Source: Acinetobacter towneri DSM 14962 = CIP 107472 (GTDB lineage: Bacteria > Pseudomonadota > Gammaproteobacteria > Pseudomonadales > Moraxellaceae). Taken from it: 64,000 nt of DNA. The stretch lies in assembly GCF_000368785.1 (NCBI RefSeq), contig NZ_KB849690.1, positions 534,172 to 598,171 of the forward strand. Reading direction: 5' to 3'. A model generated the notes under the pieces. The model saw only the letters and a program-made list of their open reading frames with translations, searched no databases and was not told where the DNA came from. This document shows, piece after piece, positions 9,886-19,815 of the stretch. Position 1 is the first letter of the stretch, and each line of letters starts with the position of its first letter. Position numbers and translations under genes: made by a program.

Positions 9886-11033
9886 TGAATAGAAAGTATA
9901 AAATACCGTTTGCACTGACCGTTTTAACCCTTGCTTTGGCGGGGTGTTCCACCAATAAAATTAAAGTTGCAGAAGTTAAGCCAAATCCACTGCCAAAACT
10001 TGAGCAAGCTCAAAGTCTAGTTCCTGTATTTTCACAAAGCGTTGCATCGACTACAGCAGCCGATCCATTGCGCCTGCAATTAGATGCCGAAAACGGGGTA
10101 ATTTATACTGTTGATCCTAAAGGTGAGATGGCTGCCTATCAAGGCAAACAACGTCTTTGGCAAAAACAAGTGTCTAAGCAAGGCTTAACGGCAGGTGTCA
10201 ATGCTGCTGAAGGCATTGTGGTTGCAGGAAATGCCAAAGGTCAATTGTTTGCTTTAGATCAGCAAACAGGTGAGCAAAAGTGGGTTGCACAGTTAACAGG
10301 TGCAATTCTTGCGCCATCGTTAATTCAGGCGGGTCGTGTGGTGACTGTAAGTAATGACGGCACGGTATATGCACACAATGCCGAAACAGGTCAGTTGGTG
10401 TGGACTTACAACTTGCCAAACGTGCAATTTAGTTTGCGTGGTATGGCTGCACCTGTGGCGCTCGATTCACGTACTGTACTGATTGCTTCTGCAAATGCCT
10501 ATGTCTATGCACTGGATATTGTTACAGGCGTACCACGTATGCAGCGCCGCGTTGCCATTAGTGAAGGCCGTTCAGACATTCAACGCTTAAATGACATTGA
10601 TGGCGACCCAGTGGTTGCTGGTCAATTCTTGGTGACCACAAGCTACCAAGGTCAGGTCACCGTATTGGACTTGGCTTCACAACAAGTGATTTGGAGTGAA
10701 GATGCAAGCAGTACCAAACGTCCAGAAGTTGCGGGGAATGGTGTATTTGTCAGCACTGCAGATGGTAAAATTGCAGCTTACGAAATCACATCAGGACAAG
10801 CACTTTGGGAAAATGACAGTTTGCTCAACCGTCGTTTATCTAATCCTGTGTTGTTTGGACAATATTTAGTGGTTGGTGATTTAGATGGTGTTTTACACCT
10901 CATTGATCCAAGCTCAGGGCAACTGGTTGGACGTTCAAAAACCAATGGCGAAGTCCGTTCATTGCGTGTAATTGACAATCAACTCTATGTCGCAACGCAA
11001 AAGGGCGCATTAAGCGTTTGGCAGAACCGCTAA
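9885..11033 (+). CDS. bamB: BamB, outer-membrane assembly lipoprotein
   Basis: A lipoprotein of 382 residues, part of the BAM complex that inserts beta-barrel proteins into the outer membrane. The signal peptide ends in lipobox LALAGCS. The mature part is a beta-propeller of PQQ-like repeats, visible as recurring blades such as LFALDQQTGEQKW, VYAHNAETGQLVW, VYALDIVTGVPRM, VTVLDLASQQVIW and LHLIDPSSGQLVG. It begins within the TAATG overlap with yfgM, so the pair is translationally coupled. Confidence 0.95.
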   Translation: MNRKYKIPFALTVLTLALAGCSTNKIKVAEVKPNPLPKLEQAQSLVPVFSQSVASTTAADPLRLQLDAENGVIYTVDPKGEMAAYQGKQRLWQKQVSKQGLTAGVNAAEGIVVAGNAKGQLFALDQQTGEQKWVAQLTGAILAPSLIQAGRVVTVSNDGTVYAHNAETGQLVWTYNLPNVQFSLRGMAAPVALDSRTVLIASANAYVYALDIVTGVPRMQRRVAISEGRSDIQRLNDIDGDPVVAGQFLVTTSYQGQVTVLDLASQQVIWSEDASSTKRPEVAGNGVFVSTADGKIAAYEITSGQALWENDSLLNRRLSNPVLFGQYLVVGDLDGVLHLIDPSSGQLVGRSKTNGEVRSLRVIDNQLYVATQKGALSVWQNR

Positions 11034-11050
11034 TTTTGTTCTGACTTTTA

Positions 11051-11112
11051 TGCTAAAATAGTTGTCCGTATTTTTACGCGGGGTAATTGAATCATCAATG
11101 CCCCGTGTTTTT
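11051..11112 (+). promoter_or_regulatory. Extended -10 promoter followed by a terminator-like hairpin between bamB and der
   Basis: TGCTAAAAT (11051-11059) is an extended -10 promoter. Shortly after its expected start site, CGGGG (11079-11083) plus ATTGA (11086-11090) pair with TCAAT (11095-11099) plus CCCCG (11101-11105), with loop ATCA, then GTGTTTTTA. The hairpin can terminate bamB read-through. Because it also lies downstream of a promoter, it could produce a short leader RNA or attenuate der. The remaining 140 nt to der show no other gene. Confidence 0.55.
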
Positions 11113-11251
11113 ATTTAATAGAGTGGTCGATGTTCTCTCTGTCGTTTGCGTGGTCGCAACGCTGAACCCAACATCCATACTCTGTTCTTTCTTCCACAGT
11201 TTCGGATGTACAGACCATTGAAACTGACTGATCTTGAATAAAGGTTAATCT

Positions 11252-12664
11252 ATGAAACCCGTAATTGCGCTCATTGGTCGTCCGAACGTCGGAAAATCAA
11301 CGCTGTTTAACCAGATTACCAAGAGCCGTGATGCACTTGTTGCTGACTTTGCAGGTCTGACACGTGACCGCAAATATGGTGATGCAACCTATCAAAATAA
11401 ATCTTTCATTGTGGTCGATACTGGCGGTATTGGCGAAAGTGAAGGTGGCATCGACTCTTACATGGCTGAACAATCTAAAACAGCCATCCATGAAGCCGAT
11501 ATGATCATTTTTGTGGTCGATGCACGTGCAGGCTTGTTGGCATCGGATGAGCAAATTGCGCGTGAATTGCGTACTTTGGGCAAAAAAGTATTCTTGGTGG
11601 CGAACAAAGTAGATGGCGTACATGCCGAAGCCGCTTTGGTTGAGTTCTTTAAACTGGGTATGGGCGAGCCATTGCAAGTGGCTGCTAGCCATGGTCGAGG
11701 CGTTCAGCAAATGCTGGAAGACGTTTTGGCAGATGTTCCTGAAGATGAAAACCCAGATGCACATGATCAAGACACAGGTTTGCGTTTAGCCATTATTGGA
11801 CGTCCAAACGTGGGTAAATCGACACTGGTTAACCGTTTATTGGGTGAAGAACGTGTAGTGGCATACGATCAGCCAGGTACGACACGTGACTCAGTCTATA
11901 TTCCGTTTGAGCGCAACGAACGTAAATACACCTTGATTGATACTGCAGGTGTGCGTCGTAAAGGTAAGGTCGATGAAATGATCGAGAAATTCTCGATTGT
12001 GAAAACCTTGCAAGCCATGAAAGATGCACACGTGGTGGTGATTGTGGTTGATGCACGTGATGGTATTGTCGAGCAAGATTTGCACTTAATTGGTTACGCA
12101 CTTGAAGCAGGGCGTGCCATGGTGATTGCGATTAACAAATGGGACAATATGTCCGAATATGATCGCAAACAATGTAAGTTAGATGTTGAGCGTCGTTTTG
12201 ACTTTATTCCATGGGCAAAAATCCACCTGATTTCTGCCTTGCATGGTACAGGCGTGGGTGACTTATATCCATCTATCCACCGTGCGTATGAGTCATCGCA
12301 CTTAAAAGTGTCACCTGCCAAATTGACGCAAATTTTGAATGACGCAACAGATGCACACCATCCACCTAAAGTGCAAGGTCGCGCTATTAAAATGCGTTAT
12401 GCACACATGGGTGGACAGAACCCGCCAACCATCGTGATTCATGGTAATAAGGTCGATAAAACTCCTGCAGATTACCGTCGTTATTTAGAAAACGTGTTCC
12501 GTAAAGTCTATAAGCTAGAAGGTACACCTGTAAAAATTGAATTTAAAACCTCTGAAAACCCATTTGAAGGGCGTAAGTCACAAGTGGATGAGCGTACTGC
12601 GGCACGTCGTCGTCGTTATGTGCAGAAGTTTAAGAAAGCCGAGAAGAAGTTTAAGCGAGGCTAA
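11252..12664 (+). CDS. der: Der (EngA), tandem-GTPase ribosome assembly factor
   Basis: An essential GTPase of 470 residues with two consecutive G domains that assists 50S subunit maturation. The first G domain shows [16 protein letters not shown] and NKVD. The second starts near residue 177 and repeats [16 protein letters not shown] and NKWD. A KH-like C-terminal domain ([16 protein letters not shown]) and a very basic tail follow. It follows bamB as in many gammaproteobacteria but has its own promoter candidate. Confidence 0.97.
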   Translation: MKPVIALIGRPNVGKSTLFNQITKSRDALVADFAGLTRDRKYGDATYQNKSFIVVDTGGIGESEGGIDSYMAEQSKTAIHEADMIIFVVDARAGLLASDEQIARELRTLGKKVFLVANKVDGVHAEAALVEFFKLGMGEPLQVAASHGRGVQQMLEDVLADVPEDENPDAHDQDTGLRLAIIGRPNVGKSTLVNRLLGEERVVAYDQPGTTRDSVYIPFERNERKYTLIDTAGVRRKGKVDEMIEKFSIVKTLQAMKDAHVVVIVVDARDGIVEQDLHLIGYALEAGRAMVIAINKWDNMSEYDRKQCKLDVERRFDFIPWAKIHLISALHGTGVGDLYPSIHRAYESSHLKVSPAKLTQILNDATDAHHPPKVQGRAIKMRYAHMGGQNPPTIVIHGNKVDKTPADYRRYLENVFRKVYKLEGTPVKIEFKTSENPFEGRKSQVDERTAARRRRYVQKFKKAEKKFKRG

Positions 12665-12690
12665 GGCTTAAATTTTGACGCGTTTGATTA

Positions 12691-12724
12691 AAAAATCCCG
12701 AATGTGAATTCGGGATTTTTTTTG
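12691..12724 (+). terminator. Rho-independent terminator after der
   Basis: AAATCCCGAA and TTCGGGATTT form a near-perfect hairpin with eight T residues after it. The A run on the left side would let it serve the converging SDR gene as well. Confidence 0.88.
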
Positions 12725-12757
12725 AGCAACTTAATTTAAATATAGATAGATGTAGAA

Positions 12758-13531
12758 TTAATGACGCTTCGCCAACAAGCTATTCGACAGACGATTTAAC
12801 CATTGTGGGCTAATACTCGAAAGTTGCATTAGGGTTTTGGCTTTTAAACCGACCGCACGATGCGTATTGGTCAGAATCGAATCTTTAACCGTCGCTTGTT
12901 GATACACCACCTGGGCGACATCTTCTGTCGATAAATGCACGCCCATGTTTTGAATGGTGGCTGCATCCATATCTTTCACCATTGCAGTTTGTACAAATAG
13001 CGGCATGACATCTAAGACCCGAGTGCCGTATTTTTGCCACTCTATATCTAAACCTTCCGTAATGCCACGTACTGCAAATTTGGAAGCAGAATAAGAAATT
13101 AAATCGGCTTGTCCATAAATCGCAGATGCCGAAGACAGGTTAATCACCCGTGCAAAACTTGCTTGTTTTAAATAAGGCAAAGCCGCATGACAACCGTTTA
13201 ATACACCATTCACATTCACTGCCATAGTCCGATGATGCGCTTCTATGGGTGTGTCTTCAAATGCGCCTGAGTAGAGAATTCCTGCATTATTCACCAAAAT
13301 ATTCAATTCACCTGCCCATTGGCAAAAATCGGATAATGCAGCTTGCCAACTGGCATAGTCTGCTACATCAAGCAAACCTGCATGCGCACGCTCACCCAAT
13401 TGTTCTGCCAATTGCTGTGCTTGTGTGAGATGAATATCATAAATACCGACACGGTAACCTTGCCGATAAAACAATTGTGCGATTGCCGCACCAATGCCTT
13501 GTGCAGCGCCACTAATCAAGATACTGTGCAT
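12758..13531 (-). CDS. Short-chain dehydrogenase/reductase (SDR)
   Basis: An NAD(P)-dependent oxidoreductase of 257 residues. The cofactor motif SGAAQGIGAAIAQLF, the NNAG motif (ILVNNAGILYSG) and the YXXXK catalytic pair in ISYSASKFAVRG are all present, with the catalytic Ser in NLSSASAIYG. The frame is open upstream to 13657, but ATG 13531 is the standard SDR start, with GGGAG 9 nt before it. The longer reading would run over the mazG start region on the other strand. Substrate unknown; the C-terminal part resembles classical SDRs acting on lipids or alcohols. Confidence 0.88.
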   Translation of the reverse strand: MHSILISGAAQGIGAAIAQLFYRQGYRVGIYDIHLTQAQQLAEQLGERAHAGLLDVADYASWQAALSDFCQWAGELNILVNNAGILYSGAFEDTPIEAHHRTMAVNVNGVLNGCHAALPYLKQASFARVINLSSASAIYGQADLISYSASKFAVRGITEGLDIEWQKYGTRVLDVMPLFVQTAMVKDMDAATIQNMGVHLSTEDVAQVVYQQATVKDSILTNTHRAVGLKAKTLMQLSSISPQWLNRLSNSLLAKRH

Positions 13532-13638
13532 TTGAACTTGCTCCCTGATGTTATTTTTGTTGTGCATATCGTCCTTGCCGTCTGAGCATAACAAAAAAAT
13601 GGTGCATTCGTGCAATAAATTGAAATAAGGAACAACCC

Positions 13639-14400
13639 ATGCAGCAATTGCTTTCAATCATGCAACAGTTACGTCAACAATGCCCGTGGGATCAAAAACA
13701 AACCCCAGAAAGTTTGACTCAATACGCGATTGAAGAAGCTTATGAAGTTGAAGCGGCAGTGCGTTCAGGCAAGGTAGATGATGTACGTGATGAGCTGGGT
13801 GATTTGTTGTTGCAAGTGGTGTTTCAGGCACAAATGTATAGCGAGCAAGGTGCATTTGATTTTCAAGATGTGGTACAAGCCATTTGCGATAAATTAATTC
13901 GTCGGCATCCACATGTGTTTCAGGCAGAACAGTTTGCGCAGCTTAGCGCAGAAGATGTCGCTGCCTTATGGAAAACCATCAAACAACAAGAAAAACAGGG
14001 TAAAGCAAAGTCACGTTTAGATGAGGTGAAACATGCACCCGCTTTGGTGCAGGCACAGCAAATTCAGCAGCATGCGGCACAATTGGGCTTTGACTTTCAT
14101 ACCGTGCAAGATGCGTATGGCAAGTTAGAAGAAGAATTGCAAGAATTACAACAGGCGATTCAACAGCAACAATCCGATGAAATACAGGATGAGTTAGGGG
14201 ATTGTTTGTTTTCTTTAATCAATGTTGGGCGTAAACTTGGCGTGTCCAGTGAGTTGGCATTATTGGGCACAATTCATAAATTTAGAACACGCTTTGCTTA
14301 CATTGAAGATCAGGCCGAATTACAACAAAAAACAATAGAAGATATGACTTTAGAAGAAATGGATCAACTTTGGGAGCAGGCAAAACAACAATTAAAATGA
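13639..14400 (+). CDS. mazG: MazG, nucleoside triphosphate pyrophosphohydrolase
   Basis: A house-cleaning NTPase of 253 residues with two MazG domains. The first (residues 1-120) shows LRQQCPWDQKQTPESL, EEAYEVEAAV and DELGDLLLQVVFQ, supplying the EEXXE and EXXD metal ligands. The second has EEELQELQQAI and DELGDCLFSLINVGR. MazG hydrolyses aberrant nucleotides and lowers ppGpp-linked stress in E. coli. ATAAGGAA precedes the ATG. The start is divergent from the SDR gene with about 100 nt between. Confidence 0.95.
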   Translation: MQQLLSIMQQLRQQCPWDQKQTPESLTQYAIEEAYEVEAAVRSGKVDDVRDELGDLLLQVVFQAQMYSEQGAFDFQDVVQAICDKLIRRHPHVFQAEQFAQLSAEDVAALWKTIKQQEKQGKAKSRLDEVKHAPALVQAQQIQQHAAQLGFDFHTVQDAYGKLEEELQELQQAIQQQQSDEIQDELGDCLFSLINVGRKLGVSSELALLGTIHKFRTRFAYIEDQAELQQKTIEDMTLEEMDQLWEQAKQQLK

Positions 14401-14416
14401 CAGGTTTTGCGGCAGC

Positions 14417-14884
14417 ATGAATATATCGCAGCAATTAAAAGTTTCTTTTCGCTTTTTTTCTTTTGGATGGCAGTACTGGCTTGCATTGCTGTTATGCAGT
14501 ATCAGTGTATGGAGTACAGCACAAAATGTGCAGTCCAAGCCTGCTCAGGTGAATGGGCATAGCTATGATCAAAACTATTTAAAATGGAAAGCACAGCAAG
14601 CCGCGCAAGATCAGCGTTTAAGTGCGGCTCAAACCGCATCATCAAGCGCAGAACATTATTTAGCGCGTCCCACTCAGCAAAGTGCGCCTACAAATCAAGT
14701 GCGTTTAAATAGTGCTTCGTTAGAACAATTGCAGCAATTGTCTGGGGTGGGTAGGAAAAAAGCACAAGCGATTGTGGAATACCGAAAACAAAATGGAAAA
14801 TTTCAAAGTATTGAAGAACTTCAGCAAGTCAAAGGGATTGGCCCTGCCTTATTTGCCAAGAATAAACACAAGTTGGCATTGTAG
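14417..14884 (+). CDS. ComEA-like helix-hairpin-helix DNA-binding protein
   Basis: A protein of 155 residues. A hydrophobic N-terminal segment near residues 17-35 (FGWQYWLALLLCSISVW) acts as a signal or anchor. A Ser/Gln/Ala-rich linker leads to a C-terminal ComEA domain of about 65 residues with two HhH motifs: LEQLQQLSGVGRKKAQAIVE and IEELQQVKGIGPALFAKN. ComEA proteins bind incoming DNA in the periplasm during natural transformation, a process common in Acinetobacter. Small HhH proteins of this type are multi-copy, so this may not be the main competence receptor. It starts 16 nt after mazG. Confidence 0.82.
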   Translation: MNISQQLKVSFRFFSFGWQYWLALLLCSISVWSTAQNVQSKPAQVNGHSYDQNYLKWKAQQAAQDQRLSAAQTASSSAEHYLARPTQQSAPTNQVRLNSASLEQLQQLSGVGRKKAQAIVEYRKQNGKFQSIEELQQVKGIGPALFAKNKHKLAL

Positions 14885-15013
14885 CTGCAAGCAGAATTTT
14901 AGCACTGCACATTGCAAAATTAGCGTGTGAATCAAATTGCCCTTTGATTGTGTTAGAGATATGATTAGCGACATCTTATCTGTTTTACGTTCAGACGTAG
15001 GAGACAGCGTCTT

Positions 15014-16480
15014 TTGCAAACTTTGCGCGCGTCAAAATGTGGTTTATCTACCGCTCAATTACCTTCTTCCATTTTAGATGTTCTAGATGCTTTAACCAAA
15101 GCAGGCTATGAAGCTTATATCGTCGGTGGTGGAGTTCGTGACTTAATGTTAGGGCTAAATCCGAAGGATTTTGATGCCGTAACCAATGCCACACCCTCAC
15201 AAGTGAAAGAAGTTTTCGGACGACGTTGCCGAATTATTGGACGACGTTTTGAGCTGGCGCATGTCTATGCAGGGCGTGAACTAATTGAAGTGGCCACTTT
15301 CCGTGCGCCACCGAAAAAAGCTGTGACTTCTGCGGCGGGGATGATTCTGCGCGATAATAACTGGGGCACAATCGAGCAAGATTTTGCCCGTCGTGACTTT
15401 TCAATCAATGCGTTGTATTACCAGCCACGCAAAGGCATCGTGTTAGATTTTTGCAATGCCGTAGATGATATAAAGCACAGAAACTTGCGTTTATTGGGCG
15501 ATCCAACTTTACGTTTTGAAGAAGACCCAGTGCGTATGCTGCGTACTTTGCGTTTTGCTGCCAAATTAAATTTCAATATTGATCCAAAAATTCTTAAAAT
15601 TTTTACGCCTGAACTGACGCAGTTATTGCGTGATGTATCGCCACACCGTTTATATGATGAGTCGCAAAAACTCTTTACGATGGGACATTTAAATAAAGTC
15701 CTGCCGATGTTGATTGAGTTTGGTATTTGGCGTCAGTTATTTGCCGACATCAAGCCAGACATCAACTCATTTATTGAACGTGCAGCAAAAAATACCGATC
15801 AACGGATTGCGATTGGTAAAACCATCAACCCTGCATTTTTCTATGCGGTGCTGTTGTGGCAACCGTTTTTAGAGCGTTGTGACTTTTATCTTTCTAAAGG
15901 TGTGGTGGCAGCCGAAGCGCGAGCCCAAGCAGGTTTAGATGTACTGAAACGTCAGGCGACACGTACCATTATTCCTCGTTTTTCTGAAACTTTTATTCGT
16001 GAAGTTTGGGAAATGCAAACCCGTTTATTGCAACCGAAACCACAGCAAATTGAAGCATTGTCTGGGCATGCGCGTTTCCGTGCAGGTTTTGACTTTTTAT
16101 TACTGCGTGAAAAAGCAGGCGATAGCTCGACTTTAGGAATGGGTCAGTGGTGGGATGCCTACCAACTTATGAGCACCGATGAAAAAGAACGTGCGATTGC
16201 CCAATATAACCGATTACGTGCCAAGAGCCGCCGTAAAACAGCGCAAGAACCTGTTGATGTGGCACCAGCAACACATGCTGCCGATATGCAGATTGAACCC
16301 TTGGTGAATGAGCCTGAGCCTCGTAGTCGACGTGCGCGTAAAGCCAAACAGTATGAAGAAAATCGGGCGCAATTGACTGCTACAGCAAACGGTTCAGGTA
16401 TTGGTGCAGATCATCCGATTTTAAAACGTAAACGTGTGCAACGTGATTTAAGCCAAGTGATTTTTGGGCCAACACAATGA
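15014..16480 (+). CDS. pcnB: Poly(A) polymerase I
   Basis: An enzyme of 488 residues of the class II tRNA nucleotidyltransferase family that adds poly(A) tails to RNA and promotes decay. The nucleotidyltransferase core shows YIVGGGVRDLMLGLNPKDFDA with the DXD metal ligands, then RRDFSINALYY and the RNA-binding LGDPTLRFEEDPVRMLRTLRF. A long basic C-terminal tail (KSRRKTAQEP, RSRRARKAKQY, KRKRVQRDLS) is typical of PcnB and separates it from CCA-adding enzymes. The start is TTG at 15014, about 10 nt after AGGAGACAG. The last four bases overlap folK. Confidence 0.94.
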   Translation: MQTLRASKCGLSTAQLPSSILDVLDALTKAGYEAYIVGGGVRDLMLGLNPKDFDAVTNATPSQVKEVFGRRCRIIGRRFELAHVYAGRELIEVATFRAPPKKAVTSAAGMILRDNNWGTIEQDFARRDFSINALYYQPRKGIVLDFCNAVDDIKHRNLRLLGDPTLRFEEDPVRMLRTLRFAAKLNFNIDPKILKIFTPELTQLLRDVSPHRLYDESQKLFTMGHLNKVLPMLIEFGIWRQLFADIKPDINSFIERAAKNTDQRIAIGKTINPAFFYAVLLWQPFLERCDFYLSKGVVAAEARAQAGLDVLKRQATRTIIPRFSETFIREVWEMQTRLLQPKPQQIEALSGHARFRAGFDFLLLREKAGDSSTLGMGQWWDAYQLMSTDEKERAIAQYNRLRAKSRRKTAQEPVDVAPATHAADMQIEPLVNEPEPRSRRARKAKQYEENRAQLTATANGSGIGADHPILKRKRVQRDLSQVIFGPTQ

Positions 16481-16965
16481 GCAACATCACCTATATTGGT
16501 TTAGGCAGTAATTTGGGCGATTCGCGTCAAATTTTGACTGAAGCGGTGCAAAAACTGGCAACTTTGGGGCAAGTGCAGACTTCTAAACTGTATCAAAGCC
16601 CACCAATGGGGCCACAAGATCAGCCTAATTATTTGAATGCTGTGGTACGTTTAGATACCGAACTTGAAGCCTTGGCATTGTTAGATGAATTACAGCGTTT
16701 TGAACAAGAGTCGGGTCGGGTGCGTTTACGTCATTGGGGTGAGCGTACGCTAGATTTAGACTTGTTGATTTATGCTGATGCCAACATTCAAAATGAACGT
16801 CTGACTGTACCGCATGTGGGGGTGTTAGAACGTGATTTTGTCGTCATCCCGTTGTTAGATTTGGATGCTAACTTAAGCGTTAAGGGACAATTATTAAAAC
16901 ACTCGCCATTGCTTGAACATCCGAGCTTAACTGTTGTAGATGCCAGCAATTGGGCAGGGCTATAA
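16477..16965 (+). CDS. folK: FolK, 6-hydroxymethyl-7,8-dihydropterin pyrophosphokinase
   Basis: A folate-pathway enzyme of 162 residues that transfers pyrophosphate from ATP to 6-hydroxymethyl-dihydropterin. The N-terminal ITYIGLGSNLGDSRQ and the family signature RHWGERTLDLDLLIY, whose aspartates bind magnesium, are intact. It starts in an ATGA overlap with pcnB, an arrangement frequent in gammaproteobacteria, and is followed by panB and panC. Confidence 0.96.
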   Translation: MSNITYIGLGSNLGDSRQILTEAVQKLATLGQVQTSKLYQSPPMGPQDQPNYLNAVVRLDTELEALALLDELQRFEQESGRVRLRHWGERTLDLDLLIYADANIQNERLTVPHVGVLERDFVVIPLLDLDANLSVKGQLLKHSPLLEHPSLTVVDASNWAGL

Positions 16966-17014
16966 AGTTTTAAATTAAGCATGCGTGATGCTTTTTCCAT
17001 AGAGGAATATTTTC

Positions 17015-17824
17015 ATGATTAGTTTAAGTGACCTAAGAAAATTTAAAGCGGAAGGTCGAAAATTCTCCTGCCTGACTTGCTATGATGCAAGCATGGCGAA
17101 AGCAATGGAAATTGCTGAAATTGATACGATTTTAATTGGCGATTCTTTGGGGATGTCCATTCAGGGGCGTGACTCAACCTTGCCTGTCAGCGTGGCGGAT
17201 ATGGCTTATCATACTGCGGCGGTGCGTCGTGGTAATCAACATGCTTTTATTTTGACTGACTTGCCATTTATGAGTTATGCCACCTTAAATGATGCATTGC
17301 AAAGCTCGAAAGAGGTGATGCAAGCGGGTGCACAAATGGTCAAAATGGAAGGTGGTGCATGGCTCAGCGAAACCGTTGCAACACTGACCCGTAATGGTAT
17401 TCCTGTCTGTGTACATTTAGGTTTAACGCCACAATCGGTGCATGTATTTGGCGGTTATAAATTACAGGCACGTACCCGCGAAGCTGCAGATAAACTGATT
17501 GCTGACTGTAAAGCTGTGGTAGAAGCAGGCGCGGCGATTCTGTTACTAGAATGTGTGCCAGCACAGCTAGGTCAAGAAATTTCTGCCTTGTTCCCTGAAA
17601 TTCCAGTGATTGGGATTGGTGCAGGTGCAGACACTGACGGTCAGGTACTAGTGGTGCAAGACATGCTGGGGCTGACTTTTGGTCGTGTCGCAAAATTTGT
17701 ACGTAACTTTATGAAAGAACAAGCGGGTGAAACTGCTATTTTAGATGCATTTAAAGCCTATCATGCCGCAGTTCAAGATGGTTCTTTCCCTGCACGTGAA
17801 CAAACTTTCCAAGTCGAGTTGTAA
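17015..17824 (+). CDS. panB: PanB, ketopantoate hydroxymethyltransferase
   Basis: A TIM-barrel enzyme of 269 residues that makes ketopantoate from alpha-ketoisovalerate and methylene-tetrahydrofolate, the first committed step to pantothenate and CoA. Signature stretches are [31 protein letters not shown], the metal-site region VKMEGG, and the catalytic [24 protein letters not shown] precedes the ATG. Its stop is one base from the panC start. Confidence 0.96.
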   Translation: MISLSDLRKFKAEGRKFSCLTCYDASMAKAMEIAEIDTILIGDSLGMSIQGRDSTLPVSVADMAYHTAAVRRGNQHAFILTDLPFMSYATLNDALQSSKEVMQAGAQMVKMEGGAWLSETVATLTRNGIPVCVHLGLTPQSVHVFGGYKLQARTREAADKLIADCKAVVEAGAAILLLECVPAQLGQEISALFPEIPVIGIGAGADTDGQVLVVQDMLGLTFGRVAKFVRNFMKEQAGETAILDAFKAYHAAVQDGSFPAREQTFQVEL

Positions 17825-17825
17825 T

Positions 17826-18671
17826 ATGAAAACTGAAACCACAATTCAAGGCTTAGCGGCTTCATTACAGCCTGCACGCGCTGCGCGTAAAACCATTGGT
17901 TTTGTTCCGACCATGGGCAATTTGCACGAAGGGCATTTGACCTTGGTGCGCGAAGCGAAAAAAATATGTGATGTGGTGGTGGTCAGTATTTTTGTCAATC
18001 CAATTCAATTTGGCCCTAATGAAGACTTTGACAGTTATCCGCGAACTTTAGACCAAGACAGTCAATTGTTGGCAGAAGTCGGTTGTGACATTATTTTTGC
18101 GCCTTCAGTTGAGCAAATGTATGGCAGCAAACCACGTTTGACCAATATTTCAGTGAGCGAGATTACGGCAGACTTATGTGGCTTGCAGCGTCCTGGACAC
18201 TTTGATGGTGTTGCGGTGGTCGTGACCAAGTTATTCAATATGGTACAGCCAAACTATGCTTTCTTTGGTGAAAAAGACTATCAACAACTGGCAGTCATTC
18301 GTCAGTTTGTACGTGACTTGAATATTCCGCTAGAAGTGATTGGTGTGCCAATTGTACGTGCAGCAGATGGTTTGGCACTTAGTTCACGCAATGGGTATTT
18401 GAGCGCTGAACAGCGTCAAATTGCACCGACAATCTATCAAAGTTTAAAGGCCGCTGCACAAGCATTACAGCAAGGTGAAACTTTGTCACAAGTGTTAGCG
18501 AATATTAAAGCAACATTGACAGCAGCAGGCTTTGTTGTGGACTATGTAGAGGCGCGTACAACAGAATTGCAGAAAATTGAAGCATTTAGTGAAGATCTGG
18601 TGTTGTTCGTTGCAGCAAAATTGGGCAATACACGTTTAATTGATAATTTGCAGGTCAAACATTCTGCATAG
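17826..18671 (+). CDS. panC: PanC, pantothenate synthetase
   Basis: A ligase of 281 residues that condenses pantoate with beta-alanine using ATP. The nucleotide site is seen in [17 protein letters not shown] and the second half in [15 protein letters not shown] and [12 protein letters not shown] (KMSKS-like region). The frame is open 27 codons upstream within panB, but ATG 17826, one base after the panB stop, matches the family start. The panB-panC pair forms a coupled operon. Confidence 0.96.
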   Translation: MKTETTIQGLAASLQPARAARKTIGFVPTMGNLHEGHLTLVREAKKICDVVVVSIFVNPIQFGPNEDFDSYPRTLDQDSQLLAEVGCDIIFAPSVEQMYGSKPRLTNISVSEITADLCGLQRPGHFDGVAVVVTKLFNMVQPNYAFFGEKDYQQLAVIRQFVRDLNIPLEVIGVPIVRAADGLALSSRNGYLSAEQRQIAPTIYQSLKAAAQALQQGETLSQVLANIKATLTAAGFVVDYVEARTTELQKIEAFSEDLVLFVAAKLGNTRLIDNLQVKHSA

Positions 18672-18695
18672 CTGGCAATAGAAGGGTTGCATGCC

Positions 18696-19547
18696 ATGAA
18701 ACGTATTTTGATCGTGACAGGTCAATCGGGTTCAGGAAAATCTTCGGCATTACAAGTGTTGGAAGATTTGGGTTATTACTGTATTGATAATTTACCTTTG
18801 GCATTGCTCCCCGAAATTGTGGATAAACTGGATCAGGAAAATAACTTGGAGCAGTTGGCATTGGGGGTAGATGTACGCAGCACCCGTGCCGACTTGCAAG
18901 AGTTTGATTTGGTATTTGAGCAACTGCAAAAGCATGGTTCAGTCGATATTATTTATCTGACCACGCAAGATCAGGAATTGATTGCCCGTTTTAGCGCATC
19001 ACGCCGTCCGCATCCACTCTCTAGCCGTTTTAAAAGCTTGAATGAATGTATTCAAGAAGAAAAAAACTTGTTGATGCCGATTCAGTTCCGCTCTACGGTG
19101 CATATTGATACCACGGACAAAAGCGTGCATGATTTAAAACATGTGTTGTTGTCTAAACTTGGGCAAACCGACAACCTGATTGTGATTTTACAATCCTTTG
19201 GCTATAAGCACGGAATTCCCTTAGATGCCGATTATGTGTTTGATGTGCGTCATTTGCCCAATCCCCATTGGGATTTGGAGCTAAGAAAACATTCAGGCTT
19301 AGATGCACCTGTGCAGGAATTCTTGCAACAAAGTCCGCAAACCCATGAAATGTTTCAGGACATCCACCAGTTTTTAGAAAAATGGTTGCCAGCCTTTGCC
19401 GAAGGGCATCGTCACTACATCACCATTTCAATTGGCTGTACGGGTGGGCAACACCGTTCCGTTTATATCGTAGATAGACTAAAAAAAGCACTTGAGGCAA
19501 AATGGTCTATTCAAGTCTTACACCGAGAAATGAAGCACTGGTCATGA
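18696..19547 (+). CDS. rapZ: RapZ, RNase adapter / nucleotide-binding protein
   Basis: A protein of 283 residues with a Walker A P-loop at its start ([16 protein letters not shown]) and the conserved C-terminal domain containing [18 protein letters not shown] and [15 protein letters not shown]. In E. coli RapZ senses glucosamine-6-phosphate and directs the small RNA GlmZ to RNase E. ATG 18696 is preferred over TTG 18687 because GAAGGG (18681-18686) is 9 nt before it. It overlaps ptsO by ATGA, the usual neighbour in the nitrogen-PTS region. Confidence 0.95.
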   Translation: MKRILIVTGQSGSGKSSALQVLEDLGYYCIDNLPLALLPEIVDKLDQENNLEQLALGVDVRSTRADLQEFDLVFEQLQKHGSVDIIYLTTQDQELIARFSASRRPHPLSSRFKSLNECIQEEKNLLMPIQFRSTVHIDTTDKSVHDLKHVLLSKLGQTDNLIVILQSFGYKHGIPLDADYVFDVRHLPNPHWDLELRKHSGLDAPVQEFLQQSPQTHEMFQDIHQFLEKWLPAFAEGHRHYITISIGCTGGQHRSVYIVDRLKKALEAKWSIQVLHREMKHWS

Positions 19548-19813
19548 TTGACACAACTGTTGACGTAATTAATAAACTAGGTTTACATGCACGGGCATCT
19601 GGGAAACTGATTGAAGTGACCACCAAATTCCGTTCGTCAATCCAAATTGGTAAAGGCGACAAATTGGTTGATGCCAAAAATATTATGTCCTTGCTCATGT
19701 TAGGTGCAGGCAAGGGAACTACTTTACGCTTGGTGATTGATGGTGCAGATGAAGAAAAAGCTTTATCTGATATTCAAGCACTGTTTGCAGCAAAATTTTA
19801 CGAGGCAGATTAA
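19544..19813 (+). CDS. ptsO: NPr phosphocarrier of the nitrogen phosphotransferase system
   Basis: An HPr-family protein of 89 residues. The phosphorylation site His15 is in [12 protein letters not shown]. The position corresponding to the regulatory Ser46 of Gram-positive HPr is Asn46 here (DAKNIM), and the LLMLGAGKG stretch resembles NPr of the nitrogen PTS. The frame is open 14 codons further upstream, but ATG 19544 overlaps the rapZ stop as ATGA and fits the family. In A. baumannii NPr is reported to be a partner of the stress regulator GigB, and gigA/gigB-like genes lie at 57970-59579. Confidence 0.94.
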   Translation: MIDTTVDVINKLGLHARASGKLIEVTTKFRSSIQIGKGDKLVDAKNIMSLLMLGAGKGTTLRLVIDGADEEKALSDIQALFAAKFYEAD

Positions 19814-19815
19814 TC

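Noticed and set aside
11297..11770. Minus-strand frame of 157 codons opposite der
   Set aside because: It is a shadow of the der GTPase domain without any recognisable motif.
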